DNA of 64,000 bases from Leptotrichia wadei (GTDB lineage Bacteria; Fusobacteriota; Fusobacteriia; Fusobacteriales; Leptotrichiaceae): contig NZ_AP019829.2 of the NCBI RefSeq assembly GCF_007990545.2, positions 1-64,000 on the forward strand, given 5' to 3'. Positions 52,753-61,092 of the stretch are shown here, piece after piece (the stretch's first letter is position 1; each line of letters begins with the position of its first letter). The position numbers and the translations under genes are program-made. Below the pieces are notes generated by a model, which was given only the letters and a program-made list of their open reading frames with translations, did no database searches and was not told the origin of the DNA.

Positions 52753-53862
52753 CTATTTTTCCAAAAATTCTTTCATATCTGTAAACATTGGTATTTCCAG
52801 TTCAACTTCCTTTTTTGTTGCAGGATGTGTAAATTTTACCTTGTAGGCGTGCAAAAATTGTCTGTTTACTCCAAGTTCTTTGTTTAAACCATTTCCATAA
52901 AGTTCGTCTCCTACGATTGTGTGTCCAATGGATTTCAGGTGAACTCGAATTTGATGTGTTCTCCCTGTAAAAAGTTCACATTCTACCAATGTTGCATTTT
53001 TTTCAGGATAAGTTTTTAAGACTTTTACAGCCGTTTTTGCGTATTGCCCCCGCTCATCAATTATTCTTTCCAAATTATCTCCATCCCGAAAAATTCGTCT
53101 TTCAATAACTATTTTATTTATCCCATTTTTTTCCAAAATTTCATTATTAAAATCATTTTTATTTTTCAAATTTAAATTATCTTTTGTATTTTTGCTGTTA
53201 AAATTTGAATTATTTTCAATTTTCTCAATTTCATCATACTTTTTCATTTTTCCAAAATTAACTTTTTCAACTTCAGTTTTCAAATTTTCTTTCTCAAAAT
53301 CCTGAATTTTATGATTTTCTCCATCTTTTGTCAATTCATCTTTAATTCTACAAATTTCCTCATCATCAATAATTCCATTCACAATCGCCAAATATTTTTT
53401 CTCAAAAATCGAAAAATTTTGCAAAAATGCCTGTGTAAAACTGTTTTTCGCAATAATAATCAATCCAGATGTATTCATATCAAGCCTATTATAAAATCGT
53501 GGCACTCTCACTTCGCCATATTTTTCCAAAAAATGATTCACAATCCCATTTGCCAAAGTAAAATCAACCTTTTTCTGTGTCGGATGTGTTAACAAAAATG
53601 GCTCCTTATTCACAACCAAAATATTTTCATCTTCAAACACAATATCAAGCGGCAATTTAATCGGCTTAATATCAGTCCCTTTCTTCTTCTCCACAACCTT
53701 CAAATTTCCATGCGACGGCAATTTTTTCGTAAGCCTAACTTGTTTCCCATTCAAAAAAACTTCCACATTTCTCAAACTTCTCCCCGAATAATTCTGCACT
53801 TCCCGCAAATACTGCGAGATTTTCATCCTCTGATGTTCCTTTTCAATTCTAAATTTTTTCAC
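52753..53862 (-). CDS. RluA-family pseudouridine synthase with large insertion
   Basis: A 369-residue rRNA or tRNA pseudouridine synthase. The N-terminal S4 domain (about 10-65) is followed by the catalytic domain with YNRLDMNTSGLIIIAKN (about 122-138), where the Asp of RLD is the catalytic residue. The C-terminal block is TGRTHQIRVHLKSIGHTIVGDELYG. Between these lies an Asn/Lys/Asp-rich insertion of about 60-70 residues (about 195-258) that interrupts the core, so the protein is longer than usual. ATG 53862 opens MKKFRIEKEHQ. The exact RNA target cannot be given. Confidence 0.9.
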   Translation of the reverse strand: MKKFRIEKEHQRMKISQYLREVQNYSGRSLRNVEVFLNGKQVRLTKKLPSHGNLKVVEKKKGTDIKPIKLPLDIVFEDENILVVNKEPFLLTHPTQKKVDFTLANGIVNHFLEKYGEVRVPRFYNRLDMNTSGLIIIAKNSFTQAFLQNFSIFEKKYLAIVNGIIDDEEICRIKDELTKDGENHKIQDFEKENLKTEVEKVNFGKMKKYDEIEKIENNSNFNSKNTKDNLNLKNKNDFNNEILEKNGINKIVIERRIFRDGDNLERIIDERGQYAKTAVKVLKTYPEKNATLVECELFTGRTHQIRVHLKSIGHTIVGDELYGNGLNKELGVNRQFLHAYKVKFTHPATKKEVELEIPMFTDMKEFLEK

Positions 53863-54187
53863 TATCTATACACATCCTTTTTACAAATTTATTTTTTATA
53901 TTATTTGATAATTTAGTTTTTTAATAAACTTTTAGTTTAAAAAATAAGTTGCTAAACAAATCTATTATTCTACCATCTTCTAATTTAAATAATAAAAATC
54001 AGAAAATTCATTGAATTAAAGCTTTTTTTACAAGATTTTACTGTTTACAATCTATGTACTTATAAAATATCTTTTAATTAAACTTAATCATTAAGTATCC
54101 ATATAAAGGATTTTATTTAGAGTTATGAAAAACTACTTATTGTTAATAAATGTTTTTTCATAATTCTATGTTTTTTCTTTTTATAAA

Positions 54188-54298
54188 GCAAGGGAAATCA
54201 ATCGCCATTTCCCTTGCAACCCTGGCTTGTCTAAGCATTTTTTTGAAATAAAAACGAAACTCGCTGACGCTCAGACAATCGTTTTCATTCCAAAAAAA
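54188..54298 (+). repeat. Two-hairpin intergenic element, copy 2
   Basis: First hairpin GCAAGGGAAAT (54188-54198), loop CAATCGCC, ATTTCCCTTGC (54207-54217). Second stem: 5' arm TTTTTTTGAAATAAAAACGA (54238-54257) and 3' arm TCGTTTTCATTCCAAAAAAA (54279-54298). The apex AACTCGCTGACGCTCAGACAA matches the apex of copy 3, although the stems differ in sequence. Confidence 0.8.
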
Positions 54299-54375
54299 TC
54301 ACGACATTCTATGTTAAATTATAAAGATTATTATATTTAAATTTTAGGTTTTAACATTTTGAAAATATTAAATAA

Positions 54376-54500
54376 GCAAAATTTCGTTAAAGGAAAAATA
54401 ACTGTCTGAGCGTAGTTTTACGGAGCGAGTTTTATTTTTCCTTTATAAGAAAGTTTTGCGTAAAGCGGGGTTGTAAGGGCATGGCGTTTGATGCCCTTAC
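54376..54500 (-). repeat. Two-hairpin intergenic element, copy 3
   Basis: Read on the minus strand: first hairpin GTAAGGGCAT, loop CAAACGCC, ATGCCCTTAC (54500-54473). Long stem arms lie at 54459-54432 and 54401-54376, with apex AACTCGCT...GCTCAGACAG. It converges with copy 2 across 77 bp. It is closest to copy 1 in the long-stem sequence. Confidence 0.8.
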
Positions 54501-54627
54501 GTTAAAATATATAAATAAAATTAAAAAAGTCTTTAAGATGGATACTTAAAAATTAGATTTGATTTTTTTTACAAGGCTATCAAACTAATTATTATAAAAT
54601 TTTATTACTATTTTTTAAATGAGGGGA

Positions 54628-55293
54628 TTAGTATAAAATATTTTTATTATTATTTTTCAAAATAATTATCAGTTTCCCATTTTCAAATTCTACGCTAGCC
54701 TCATTTTCAAGAATAACATTGCTCACAAGTCTGGAACTTTCCCTTTTCACATCGATTTTATTCGTTTCAAACTTAAAGCCTTTCAAGGTTAATTTTTCAA
54801 CTTTTTCACTGATTGGAATGATTGAAAATTCACATTCCTTTTTATTTTTTAGGACAAAAGATTTTTCTGCATAAAAAATTTCTTCATTTTCCTGCAAAAA
54901 AACAAGATTTTTATACTTTTCCATTATGAATAGGTTACTCAAAGTCATGTCAATTCGTTTCCCAAGTCCACCAACAACAAATACTTGTTGCAAATAATTG
55001 TTATCTTTTTTAATTTTACGGATTTCCTCCAAAATTAACTCAAAGTCTGTAAAATCCTTATCCTTTGGGAATTTTTTTATCAAAATATTCTTACTTTTAT
55101 AATATTCCAAAACATTTTTCTCAACCGAATCCAGATCCCCAATAATCACTTCCGGCATTTTCCCATATTTAAATGCAAAATTTGCCCCGCCATCTGCACA
55201 AAAGCAAACTGCATTTTCCGAAACTAACTTATCCATAAATTCCTGCGAATACTTATATTCACCATTTAAAAAAATAACATATTTTTTCTCCAT
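54628..55293 (-). CDS. thiN: Thiamine pyrophosphokinase
   Basis: A 221-residue enzyme that transfers pyrophosphate from ATP to thiamine to give thiamine diphosphate. Key motifs: FCADGGANFAFKYGKMPEVIIGDLDS (about 31-56), FPKDKDFTDFELIL (about 75-88), and VFVVGGLGKRIDMTLSNLFIM (about 104-124). Length is typical. ATG 55293 follows GAAGGGAGAAAA on the minus strand. The first ~22 codons and the leader are duplicated at 56789-56921. Confidence 0.93.
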   Translation of the reverse strand: MEKKYVIFLNGEYKYSQEFMDKLVSENAVCFCADGGANFAFKYGKMPEVIIGDLDSVEKNVLEYYKSKNILIKKFPKDKDFTDFELILEEIRKIKKDNNYLQQVFVVGGLGKRIDMTLSNLFIMEKYKNLVFLQENEEIFYAEKSFVLKNKKECEFSIIPISEKVEKLTLKGFKFETNKIDVKRESSRLVSNVILENEASVEFENGKLIIILKNNNKNILY

Positions 55294-55397
55294 TTTTCTC
55301 CCTTCAGTTTAAGAAATACAATAATATTTACATTATACTTCGTTATCAGGTTATTTACAAGACAGTGACTGTAATTATTATTTTAAGATTGTGAACT

Positions 55398-55432
55398 GTA
55401 AATATAGTAAAACCTATTTAAAATTGAACTAA
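55398..55432 (-). repeat. IS630-like miniature repeat, partial copy
   Basis: Reverse complement carries GTTCAATTTTAAATAG then GTTTTACTATA, matching the right end of the repeat at 40372-40398. The 550-bp gap 55294-55843 otherwise holds only the short frame at 55645 and a hairpin. Confidence 0.4.
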
Positions 55433-55644
55433 TTTATCAAATAAAACAGAAGTAACTGCGTACCAGAGCTTATGCCGAGTTGAAATAACGGTTTTGTTTT
55501 TCCGTTTTTGTAATAAAAATTTAAAATTCTTTTTTTATAATCTTTTTCATATTCCATAATGTTATTATACCATCTTTCTAGGCCATTTTTATAGAAGTTT
55601 CACTATAAAATAAAAAGTATGATATTTATGAAATAGGATAATTT

Positions 55645-55761
55645 ATGAGCGAATTAACTACAGAAGAATTTAATGTGCTTTACAAAAAGAATTTTAAGGA
55701 ATATTTTGATAAATTAAAAAAAGGACTACAACATTTTTGTGTAAATAGTCCTTTTGAATAA
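55645..55761 (+). pseudogene. 38-codon frame running through a terminator hairpin
   Basis: ATG 55645 encodes MSELTTEEFNVLYKKNFKEY and stops at 55761. Its last third overlaps a hairpin, AAAGGACTA...TAGTCCTTT (about 55720-55757). No ribosome site of note. It is probably the start of a lost gene fused to terminator DNA rather than a working gene. Confidence 0.25.
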
Positions 55762-55843
55762 AATTCTGTTTTATTTTTTGAATTTTAAATATAATAATGA
55801 AAATGATAATTTTGACATATTCATTAATTATAGATAATATTTC

Positions 55844-56287
55844 TTATTCTTCGTTTAATCTGACAAGAAAATGTTTAAATTGTCCTTCATCAGTATCTAA
55901 CTTTTCGAAAAAATTTTCATCAATTTGCTCAACTAATGGAACGGCTTTTTGTAATATTTCTTCTCCTTTTTTGTTCAAAATAACAGCTTTAGCCCTTGTA
56001 TCTCTTGAATGTTCTTTTCTTTTTACAAAGTTATGTTTTTCCAATAAACTTAATATTTGAGATATTGTCATAACATCTATTCCTGAGAGTTTTGAAATCA
56101 TAACTTGTGTGACTTCGTTGCCGTTTTGCGATAAATAAGCAAGGGAAACTAAAACAACAAATTGAGGGTGTGTTAAGTTCATTTTCTTTAACTCTTTTTT
56201 TATCATAGAATGCCATTTGTTGTATACCCTCATAAATAACAATCCTGTTGATTTTTCTGAATTATCTTTATATTTTGATGTAAACAA
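55844..56287 (-). CDS. MarR-family transcriptional regulator
   Basis: A 147-residue winged-helix regulator with the MarR core: LTHPQFVVLVSLAYLSQNGNEVTQVMISKLSGIDVMTISQILSLL (about 39-83) and the wing RKEHSRDTRAKAVILNKKGEEIL (about 90-112). The only start is TTG 56287, supported by AAGGTGATT a few bases upstream. It lies 12 bp after the SRPBCC gene and is translated from the same transcript. This two-gene module lies between two copies of the thiN 5' end, suggesting acquisition as a block. Confidence 0.87.
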   Translation of the reverse strand: MFTSKYKDNSEKSTGLLFMRVYNKWHSMIKKELKKMNLTHPQFVVLVSLAYLSQNGNEVTQVMISKLSGIDVMTISQILSLLEKHNFVKRKEHSRDTRAKAVILNKKGEEILQKAVPLVEQIDENFFEKLDTDEGQFKHFLVRLNEE

Positions 56288-56299
56288 GTACCAATCACC

Positions 56300-56707
56300 T
56301 TATCTTTCCAAATAATTTTTTAGAATAAATATAGATTGAGGGACATCTGAAAAAACTTGGCTTAAAAATTCTAAATGCTGTTCATCTTCACTGTCTAAAA
56401 TTACAGTATGTTTTATATTTATGCTTCCATCGTTGTTATCAATTATTTGATGACTGAAAAGAATATCTCCAAGCGGAGTTTCTGTTTTATCCCAAAATTC
56501 TTCAAAAGGTTTTACAAGAGTAAGCTTATATTCCATAGGGGGCATTCCTTCAAGTTCCATAGTTCCATATGAACCCGTTTTAAATTCACCCTTTAATGTG
56601 ATATTTTTTAAGTCTTTTTCCCAATCATACCATTTTTCAATATTTGCATAGTATTCCCACGCATCTTCTTTTTTTGCTTTGATTTTTAAACTAAAACTAA
56701 ATTCCAT
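56300..56707 (-). CDS. SRPBCC-fold (polyketide cyclase/START-like) protein
   Basis: A 135-residue small protein with the helix-grip pattern: MEFSFSLKIKAKKEDAWEYYANIEKWYDWEKDLKNI at the start, GTMELEGMPPMEYKLTLVKPFEEFWDKTETP in the middle and a long C-terminal helix. Such proteins bind hydrophobic ligands in a deep pocket. It precedes the MarR gene by 12 bp, so the regulator probably responds to its ligand or controls it. AGGAGGAAATAA precedes ATG 56707 on the minus strand. Confidence 0.8.
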   Translation of the reverse strand: MEFSFSLKIKAKKEDAWEYYANIEKWYDWEKDLKNITLKGEFKTGSYGTMELEGMPPMEYKLTLVKPFEEFWDKTETPLGDILFSHQIIDNNDGSINIKHTVILDSEDEQHLEFLSQVFSDVPQSIFILKNYLER

Positions 56708-56788
56708 TTTATTTCCTCCTCATTATTATATGTATACTTATTATAAATTATTTTATAATATTTGTCAACAATATTTTTAGTATACTTC

Positions 56789-56921
56789 CTTATCCATAAA
56801 TTCCTGCGAATATTTATATTCACCATTAAAAAAAATTACATATTTTTTCTCCATTTTTCTCCCTTCAAACCAAGAAATTAAATATATTTATTATATTGTT
56901 TTATCTGATTATTTACGAGAT
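56789..56921 (-). pseudogene. Duplicated 5' end of thiN
   Basis: About 134 bp closely matching 55228-55362, covering the thiN leader, GAAGGGAGAAAA ribosome site and first ~22 codons (KYVIFFNGEYKYSQEFMDK-type), then breaking off. Read on the minus strand like thiN. It is a non-functional copy that forms a direct repeat on either side of the MarR/SRPBCC pair. Confidence 0.85.
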
Positions 56922-56936
56922 TATAAAAAAATCCCT

Positions 56937-58325
56937 TTAAATTTTAGGAATCTGCAAAGTTACTTTAAATCCACCATATTTACTATGTTTCATCATAACT
57001 TTACCATTATGGACATCAATAATCTGTTTTACAATGAGAAGTCCTAAACCGTGCCGCTGCTCTGTTGTGTTGGTGTCGCAAACCATATAATGTGGGGCAT
57101 TATTGAGTTTTTCCAGCTCTTTGTCAGAAACTCCTGTTCCATTGTCTTCAACGCAAATTATGCAATTTTTTTCATCTTCTTTTACCGAGATATAAATTAT
57201 ACATCCATTTTCGTTGTGATTGATGCTATTTTGAATTAAGTTAGCTAGAGCTCGTTTTATCAAATTACTGTCGATATTGGCAAAGCAAGATACAAGTTCA
57301 TTTTTCGTCTTCCACTCTATCGGAAATTTTTCATCGATATCCATATTCAAAAAATCAACGACAACTTGCCTAACGACTGCTACTAGATTTTCTTTTTTCT
57401 GCTCAAAAGGCTGCATATTGTATTCTAATTTTGAAGCAAGGTTCAAATCATTTATTAAATTTTTTATACGCTCACTTTGTTTCAAAATGACAGAAAGCTT
57501 TTTATCCATTTCATCTGATAGATTTAAAGATGTTTTCAATTGGCTTGTATAGCCCATTATCATTGATAGTGGAGTACGAATATCGTGGGAAACTCCTGCA
57601 ATCCAGTTGGCTCGTGCCGTATCTTTATTCCACAATTGTTCCCTTTGATTTTGCAAAATTTCAGAAGTTTTATTTATACTTTTTGCAAGTTCTGATAAAA
57701 CGCCTTTTTCTTTAACATGTACAGGCGTATCTTTATGCAAATTTTGTATGCCTTTTATTATTGGATTTACAGAACTTAAAAGTTTAGAGTTGGAAATAAT
57801 GTATATTAAAAATATGAAAATTATGTTTAGACAAAAAAGCATAAGTAAAAATTTTGGAATATTTTTAACAATTCCGTATTTCCAGTTGGCTACTGGGTAT
57901 TTCCAATAACTATTTTTAGGATAGCCTAGCACGAGTAAATTATTTTCAACTTTGGAAGTGAAAACAGGATAATTTTTTATATAGGCATGTGAAAATATGG
58001 CAATATCAGATATTGAGTATTCTTTTGGAATATTATCAGGTAAATTGTCTGTTTGCCATATAACTTTTTTTGAATCATTGTCAATCAAGATTGCCCATAT
58101 ATTTTGTTTTTTTAAGTCAGCAGTCACTTCATCAGGCAAAGTGTATTTGCCATTTTCAAATTTTAACATATCTGCTACTTTAAAAGTATAGTTCATGGGA
58201 GGATTTTTTGACACATATTTAAGAATCCATAATCCGTATAAAAAAATATTTAAGAATAGAAGTAGGACAAAACTTAATATTAAGGTTATTATAAAACGAC
58301 GTATTAGTTTTAGTATGCTTTTCAT
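56937..58325 (-). CDS. Sensor histidine kinase
   Basis: A 462-residue membrane kinase. First membrane segment about 8-33 (FIITLILSFVLLLFLNIFLYGLWI), an extracytoplasmic sensor of about 110 residues, second segment about 160-182, and a short linker. The dimerisation helix has the phospho-acceptor in GVSHDIRTPLSMIMGY. ATP-binding boxes: N box NLIQNSINHNENG, G1 VEDNGTGVSDKEL, G2 GLGLLIVKQIIDVHNGKV. ATG 58325 lies one base after the regulator's stop, behind GGAGGG; TTG 58343 is less likely. It forms a pair with the OmpR-type regulator upstream. Confidence 0.93.
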   Translation of the reverse strand: MKSILKLIRRFIITLILSFVLLLFLNIFLYGLWILKYVSKNPPMNYTFKVADMLKFENGKYTLPDEVTADLKKQNIWAILIDNDSKKVIWQTDNLPDNIPKEYSISDIAIFSHAYIKNYPVFTSKVENNLLVLGYPKNSYWKYPVANWKYGIVKNIPKFLLMLFCLNIIFIFLIYIISNSKLLSSVNPIIKGIQNLHKDTPVHVKEKGVLSELAKSINKTSEILQNQREQLWNKDTARANWIAGVSHDIRTPLSMIMGYTSQLKTSLNLSDEMDKKLSVILKQSERIKNLINDLNLASKLEYNMQPFEQKKENLVAVVRQVVVDFLNMDIDEKFPIEWKTKNELVSCFANIDSNLIKRALANLIQNSINHNENGCIIYISVKEDEKNCIICVEDNGTGVSDKELEKLNNAPHYMVCDTNTTEQRHGLGLLIVKQIIDVHNGKVMMKHSKYGGFKVTLQIPKI

Positions 58326-58326
58326 A

Positions 58327-59031
58327 TCATTTTCCCTCCACAATTAATTTGTAGCCTAATCCTTTCATTGTTATTAATGACACAGGATGGGAAGGATTAA
58401 TTTCAATTTTTTCTCTAATGCGTCTTATATGCGTCATCAGTGAATTTGTATAAACATAGGCATTTTCGCCCCATACAGCTTCACACAATGTATCAATGGT
58501 TACGATACGTCCTGCGTTTCGATAAAGAGTCTGTAATAATTCATATTCCTTTGCAGTTAACGGTATATTTTTATTATCTTTTATAATTTCTCCACGTGAA
58601 AAATCAATTTGACAGCCATTCAAATTCACAATTGGGCTTTCTTTTTTGTAAGTTCGCCGCAAAATAGCAGTAATTCTAAATAAAAGCTCCTTTGGCAAAA
58701 AAGGTTTTACAATATAGTCGTCCGCCCCCAATCCAAAGCCTTTGAATTTATCCTCATCCTCTCCACGTGCTGTAAGAAATAATATTGGATAATCACCAAC
58801 TTTTCTTAACTTTTCCAGTAATTCAAAACCGTTTCCATCTGGAAGCATAACATCCAGTATCGCTAAATCAGGCTGTTTTTCTTCAACGCATTTCATAGTT
58901 TCCTTCACGCTTTTTGCAGTCTGTATATTTTTATATCCGTAATCAGCTAAAATTGATATAGTCATATCTAAAATTTCCTGCTCATCATCAACAATTAAAA
59001 TACATTTATTTGTCAAATATTTTTCAATCAT
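58327..59031 (-). CDS. OmpR/PhoB-family response regulator
   Basis: A 234-residue regulator. The receiver domain has acidic residues DDEQE (about 15-19), the phosphorylated Asp in LAILDVMLPDGNGF (about 56), Thr in LFLTARGEDED and Lys in DDYIVKPFLPKEL. The C-terminal winged helix (about 135-230) includes LTAKEYELLQTLYRNAGRIVT and TNSLMTHIRRIREKI. GGAGAGTTGAA precedes ATG 59031. It is encoded just before its kinase. The 205-bp gap to 59236 carries promoters for both directions. Confidence 0.95.
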   Translation of the reverse strand: MIEKYLTNKCILIVDDEQEILDMTISILADYGYKNIQTAKSVKETMKCVEEKQPDLAILDVMLPDGNGFELLEKLRKVGDYPILFLTARGEDEDKFKGFGLGADDYIVKPFLPKELLFRITAILRRTYKKESPIVNLNGCQIDFSRGEIIKDNKNIPLTAKEYELLQTLYRNAGRIVTIDTLCEAVWGENAYVYTNSLMTHIRRIREKIEINPSHPVSLITMKGLGYKLIVEGK

Positions 59032-59236
59032 TTCAACTCTCCTTCCGTTGATGCTTAAAATTATATAATTTATTATACCATATAAATTAATTTTAATTTT
59101 TTATTTTTCAAAAAAGTAAGGTAAATGTAAAGTAAGGAGAATGTTGTTGTAAGGTTGATGTGGTAATATATGAGTGTAGGAAAGGAAGGGAATATAAAAT
59201 AAATATAAAAATTTAATAGATGAGAGGAAGATTATT

Positions 59237-59581
59237 ATGAAAATGGAACTAATAAAAAAATTAAGCGATGATGTTTTCGCAGATAAAAAACAACATTTAA
59301 TGGCTAGCAGAATAGCATTAATTATGAGCGTAGTACCTATTTTAAGTCAAATTATGTCAATATTTAAGGTAAATTATGTAATAGCGCATATGTTTGGTGC
59401 AGTAAATGCCTTGTGTATTCTAGGTTCTTTCGTGTTGTCCGTTTTATGCATAAAAAATCAAAAAAATCGTAATTTTATGAATGTTTGCTCAATAATAATA
59501 AGTGGATTTTTTATGCTTGTTGTTGCAGTGTTGATGGTTATAGGTTTAATTTATACTATTGCTTATGTAGTAAAACACTAG
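59237..59581 (+). CDS. Small four-helix membrane protein
   Basis: A 114-residue membrane protein with three to four hydrophobic segments (about 23-45, 46-70 and 82-110) and a short charged N-terminus (MKMELIKKLSDDVFADKKQH). No family recognised. ATG 59237 follows GATGAGAGGAAG. It is divergent from the two-component system, so it may be under its control; this is inferred from position only. An IS630 copy has inserted 59 bp after its end. Confidence 0.6.
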   Translation: MKMELIKKLSDDVFADKKQHLMASRIALIMSVVPILSQIMSIFKVNYVIAHMFGAVNALCILGSFVLSVLCIKNQKNRNFMNVCSIIISGFFMLVVAVLMVIGLIYTIAYVVKH

Positions 59582-59639
59582 AAGAATTAGGAATTTTTGT
59601 ATAATATTATTTCAAATATTTGAATTTCATATTATAATA

Positions 59640-60746
59640 CTAAACCCCGTTAAATTAATGGAGTATAATGTGGTATAATACAATAGGGTGATAAAAATGG
59701 CAAAAGCATATGAGATAACAGAAGAAATGTCGAATGAGATAAGAATGATTAGAAAAACAATAAAAAACAAAAGTGAAGATATTAGACTGCATGCAGTAGA
59801 ATTAAGAGGCTTAGGAAAAAAGAATAAGAAAATAGCTGAAATTTTAGATGTCCATGAAAAAGTTGTCAGTAAATGGATATGCATATTTGCAAATCAAGGA
59901 ATACAAGGATTGATGAATAAGCCAAAAGGTGGAAATCATAAAAATATGACATTTGAAGAGGAAGATAAGTTTTTGAAGCAATTTGAGGAACGAGCAAAAA
60001 AAGGTGAACTGTTAAACACAAATGAAATAAAATAGGAATATATTAAATTAGTTGGGCATAGCATTGGACACGAACAAATATATATAGTTCTAAGACGGCA
60101 TGGCTACAGAAAAATAATGCCTAGGAGCAGACATCCAAAGAAAACGAGCAATGAAGAGATTGAGCAGTCTAAAAAAAATCGCCGATCTGGTGCAGAAAAC
60201 AAAAATAAAAAATCCTGGCAAGACAGTAAGATTAATGTTTGAAGACGAAGCAAGTTTTGGAAGAATTAACAAGCCTAAGTATTGCTGGTGCAGCAATAAA
60301 GTTTAGACTCTGTGTTCCCTGTCATCATATAAGGGAGTACAGGTATGTTTTTGGTGCGGTGGAGCCTTTAACGGGGGAAAGATTTTTTTAGTTATGCCAA
60401 ACTGCGATACAAACAACATGAGTGTTTTTTTAAAGGAATTATCTAAAAGCTATAATGACGATATTGTGATTCTAGTCTGTGATGGAGCAGTATGGCACAA
60501 ATCAAAGAACTTAGAAATTTCGGGAAACATCATAATGACACATATACCACCATATACACCAGAAATGAACCCCATTGAACAAATTTGGAAACAAATAAGA
60601 CAGATGGGGTTCGGCAATAAGATATTCAGTACATTAAAAGCTGTAGTTGACAGGCTATGCGACACTATAAATTTACTTACAGATGAACTAGTAAAAAGCA
60701 TAACTCTTCGCGAATGGATTTGTTCTGCTATTTAAACGGGGTTTAG
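59640..60746 (+). mobile_element. IS630-family insertion sequence, copy 2 (decayed)
   Basis: 1107 bp, ends CTAAACCCCGTTAAATTAATG and AACGGGGTTTAG, flanked by TA (59638-59639 and 60747-60748). Inverted relative to copy 1. The transposase is dead: a CAG-to-TAG change ends frame A at about 60035, the slippery run is A8 instead of A9 (60171-60178), and there are small indels around 60300 and 60385. It lies inside a disrupted gene whose 3' end remains at 60749. Confidence 0.92.
59697..60735 (+). pseudogene. IS630 transposase pseudogene
   Basis: Starts like copy 1 (MAKAYEITEEMSNEIRMIRK from ATG 59697), stops after NEIK near 60035, and is then readable only in pieces. The C-terminal catalytic part with VCDGAVWHKS and TPEMNPIEQIWKQIR is intact from about 60394. 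A few amino acid differences from copy 1 occur (for example KNKKIAE for KNKEIAE). Confidence 0.88.
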
Positions 60747-60763
60747 TATAAATTCAAAAGATA

Positions 60764-60940
60764 ATGGAGTTTTTTGAAACTAATGATGAACTTACACGAT
60801 TGGAATTAGAAAAACTTTTGAATATAAAAGAAAGCCGTGCGAGAGATTTGTTAAGATATTTGGTGAAAAATGATATGTTACAAAAAATAGGGGCAACTAG
60901 AAATATCAGATATATAAAAACCGTCGGAAAAATGATATAA
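60764..60940 (+). pseudogene. C-terminal HTH fragment of an interrupted gene
   Basis: The frame enters from the IS630 end (IQKIMEFFETNDELTRLELE) and continues through LLNIKESRARDLLRYLVKNDM, a winged-helix pattern seen at the C-terminus of AlbA_2-type proteins. It ends at 60940. It has no start of its own apart from ATG 60764. The rest of the gene is not on the other side of the IS. After it, CCGTCGGAAAA occurs twice, about 90 bp apart (60921 and 61010). Confidence 0.55.
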
Positions 60941-61023
60941 ACAAATTGCTTCAAATACTTAAAGATAGCGATTTTTGAGAAAATATTATTAAATTCGATT
61001 GGTAAAAAAACCGTCGGAAAAAA

Positions 61024-61058
61024 ACTAAGCAACGAAAATCACTAAGAAACCGTTGCTT
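61024..61058. terminator. Hairpin between convergent transcripts
   Basis: TAAGCAACG pairs with CGTTGCTTA across a 17-base loop. It is followed by A/T-rich DNA rather than a clear T-run. It lies between the HTH fragment and the end of the minus-strand secreted protein gene and may end transcription from either side. Confidence 0.45.
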
Positions 61059-61092
61059 AAAAATTATTAATTATTTTTTGTATTTTGATAAT

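Larger units (their letters stand above)
54091..54549. repeat. 459-bp unit with perfect 12-bp inverted ends
   Basis: TTAAGTATCCAT (54091-54102) and ATGGATACTTAA (54538-54549) bracket two convergent copies of the two-hairpin element. The rest of the 765-bp gap 53863-54627 has no gene. The unit may be a non-coding mobile cassette; TTAAGTATC also occurs in the 47.6-kb repeats. Confidence 0.45.

Noticed and set aside
55645-55761. Short frame as a functional gene
   Set aside because: It has no convincing ribosome site or family and reads through a terminator-like hairpin.
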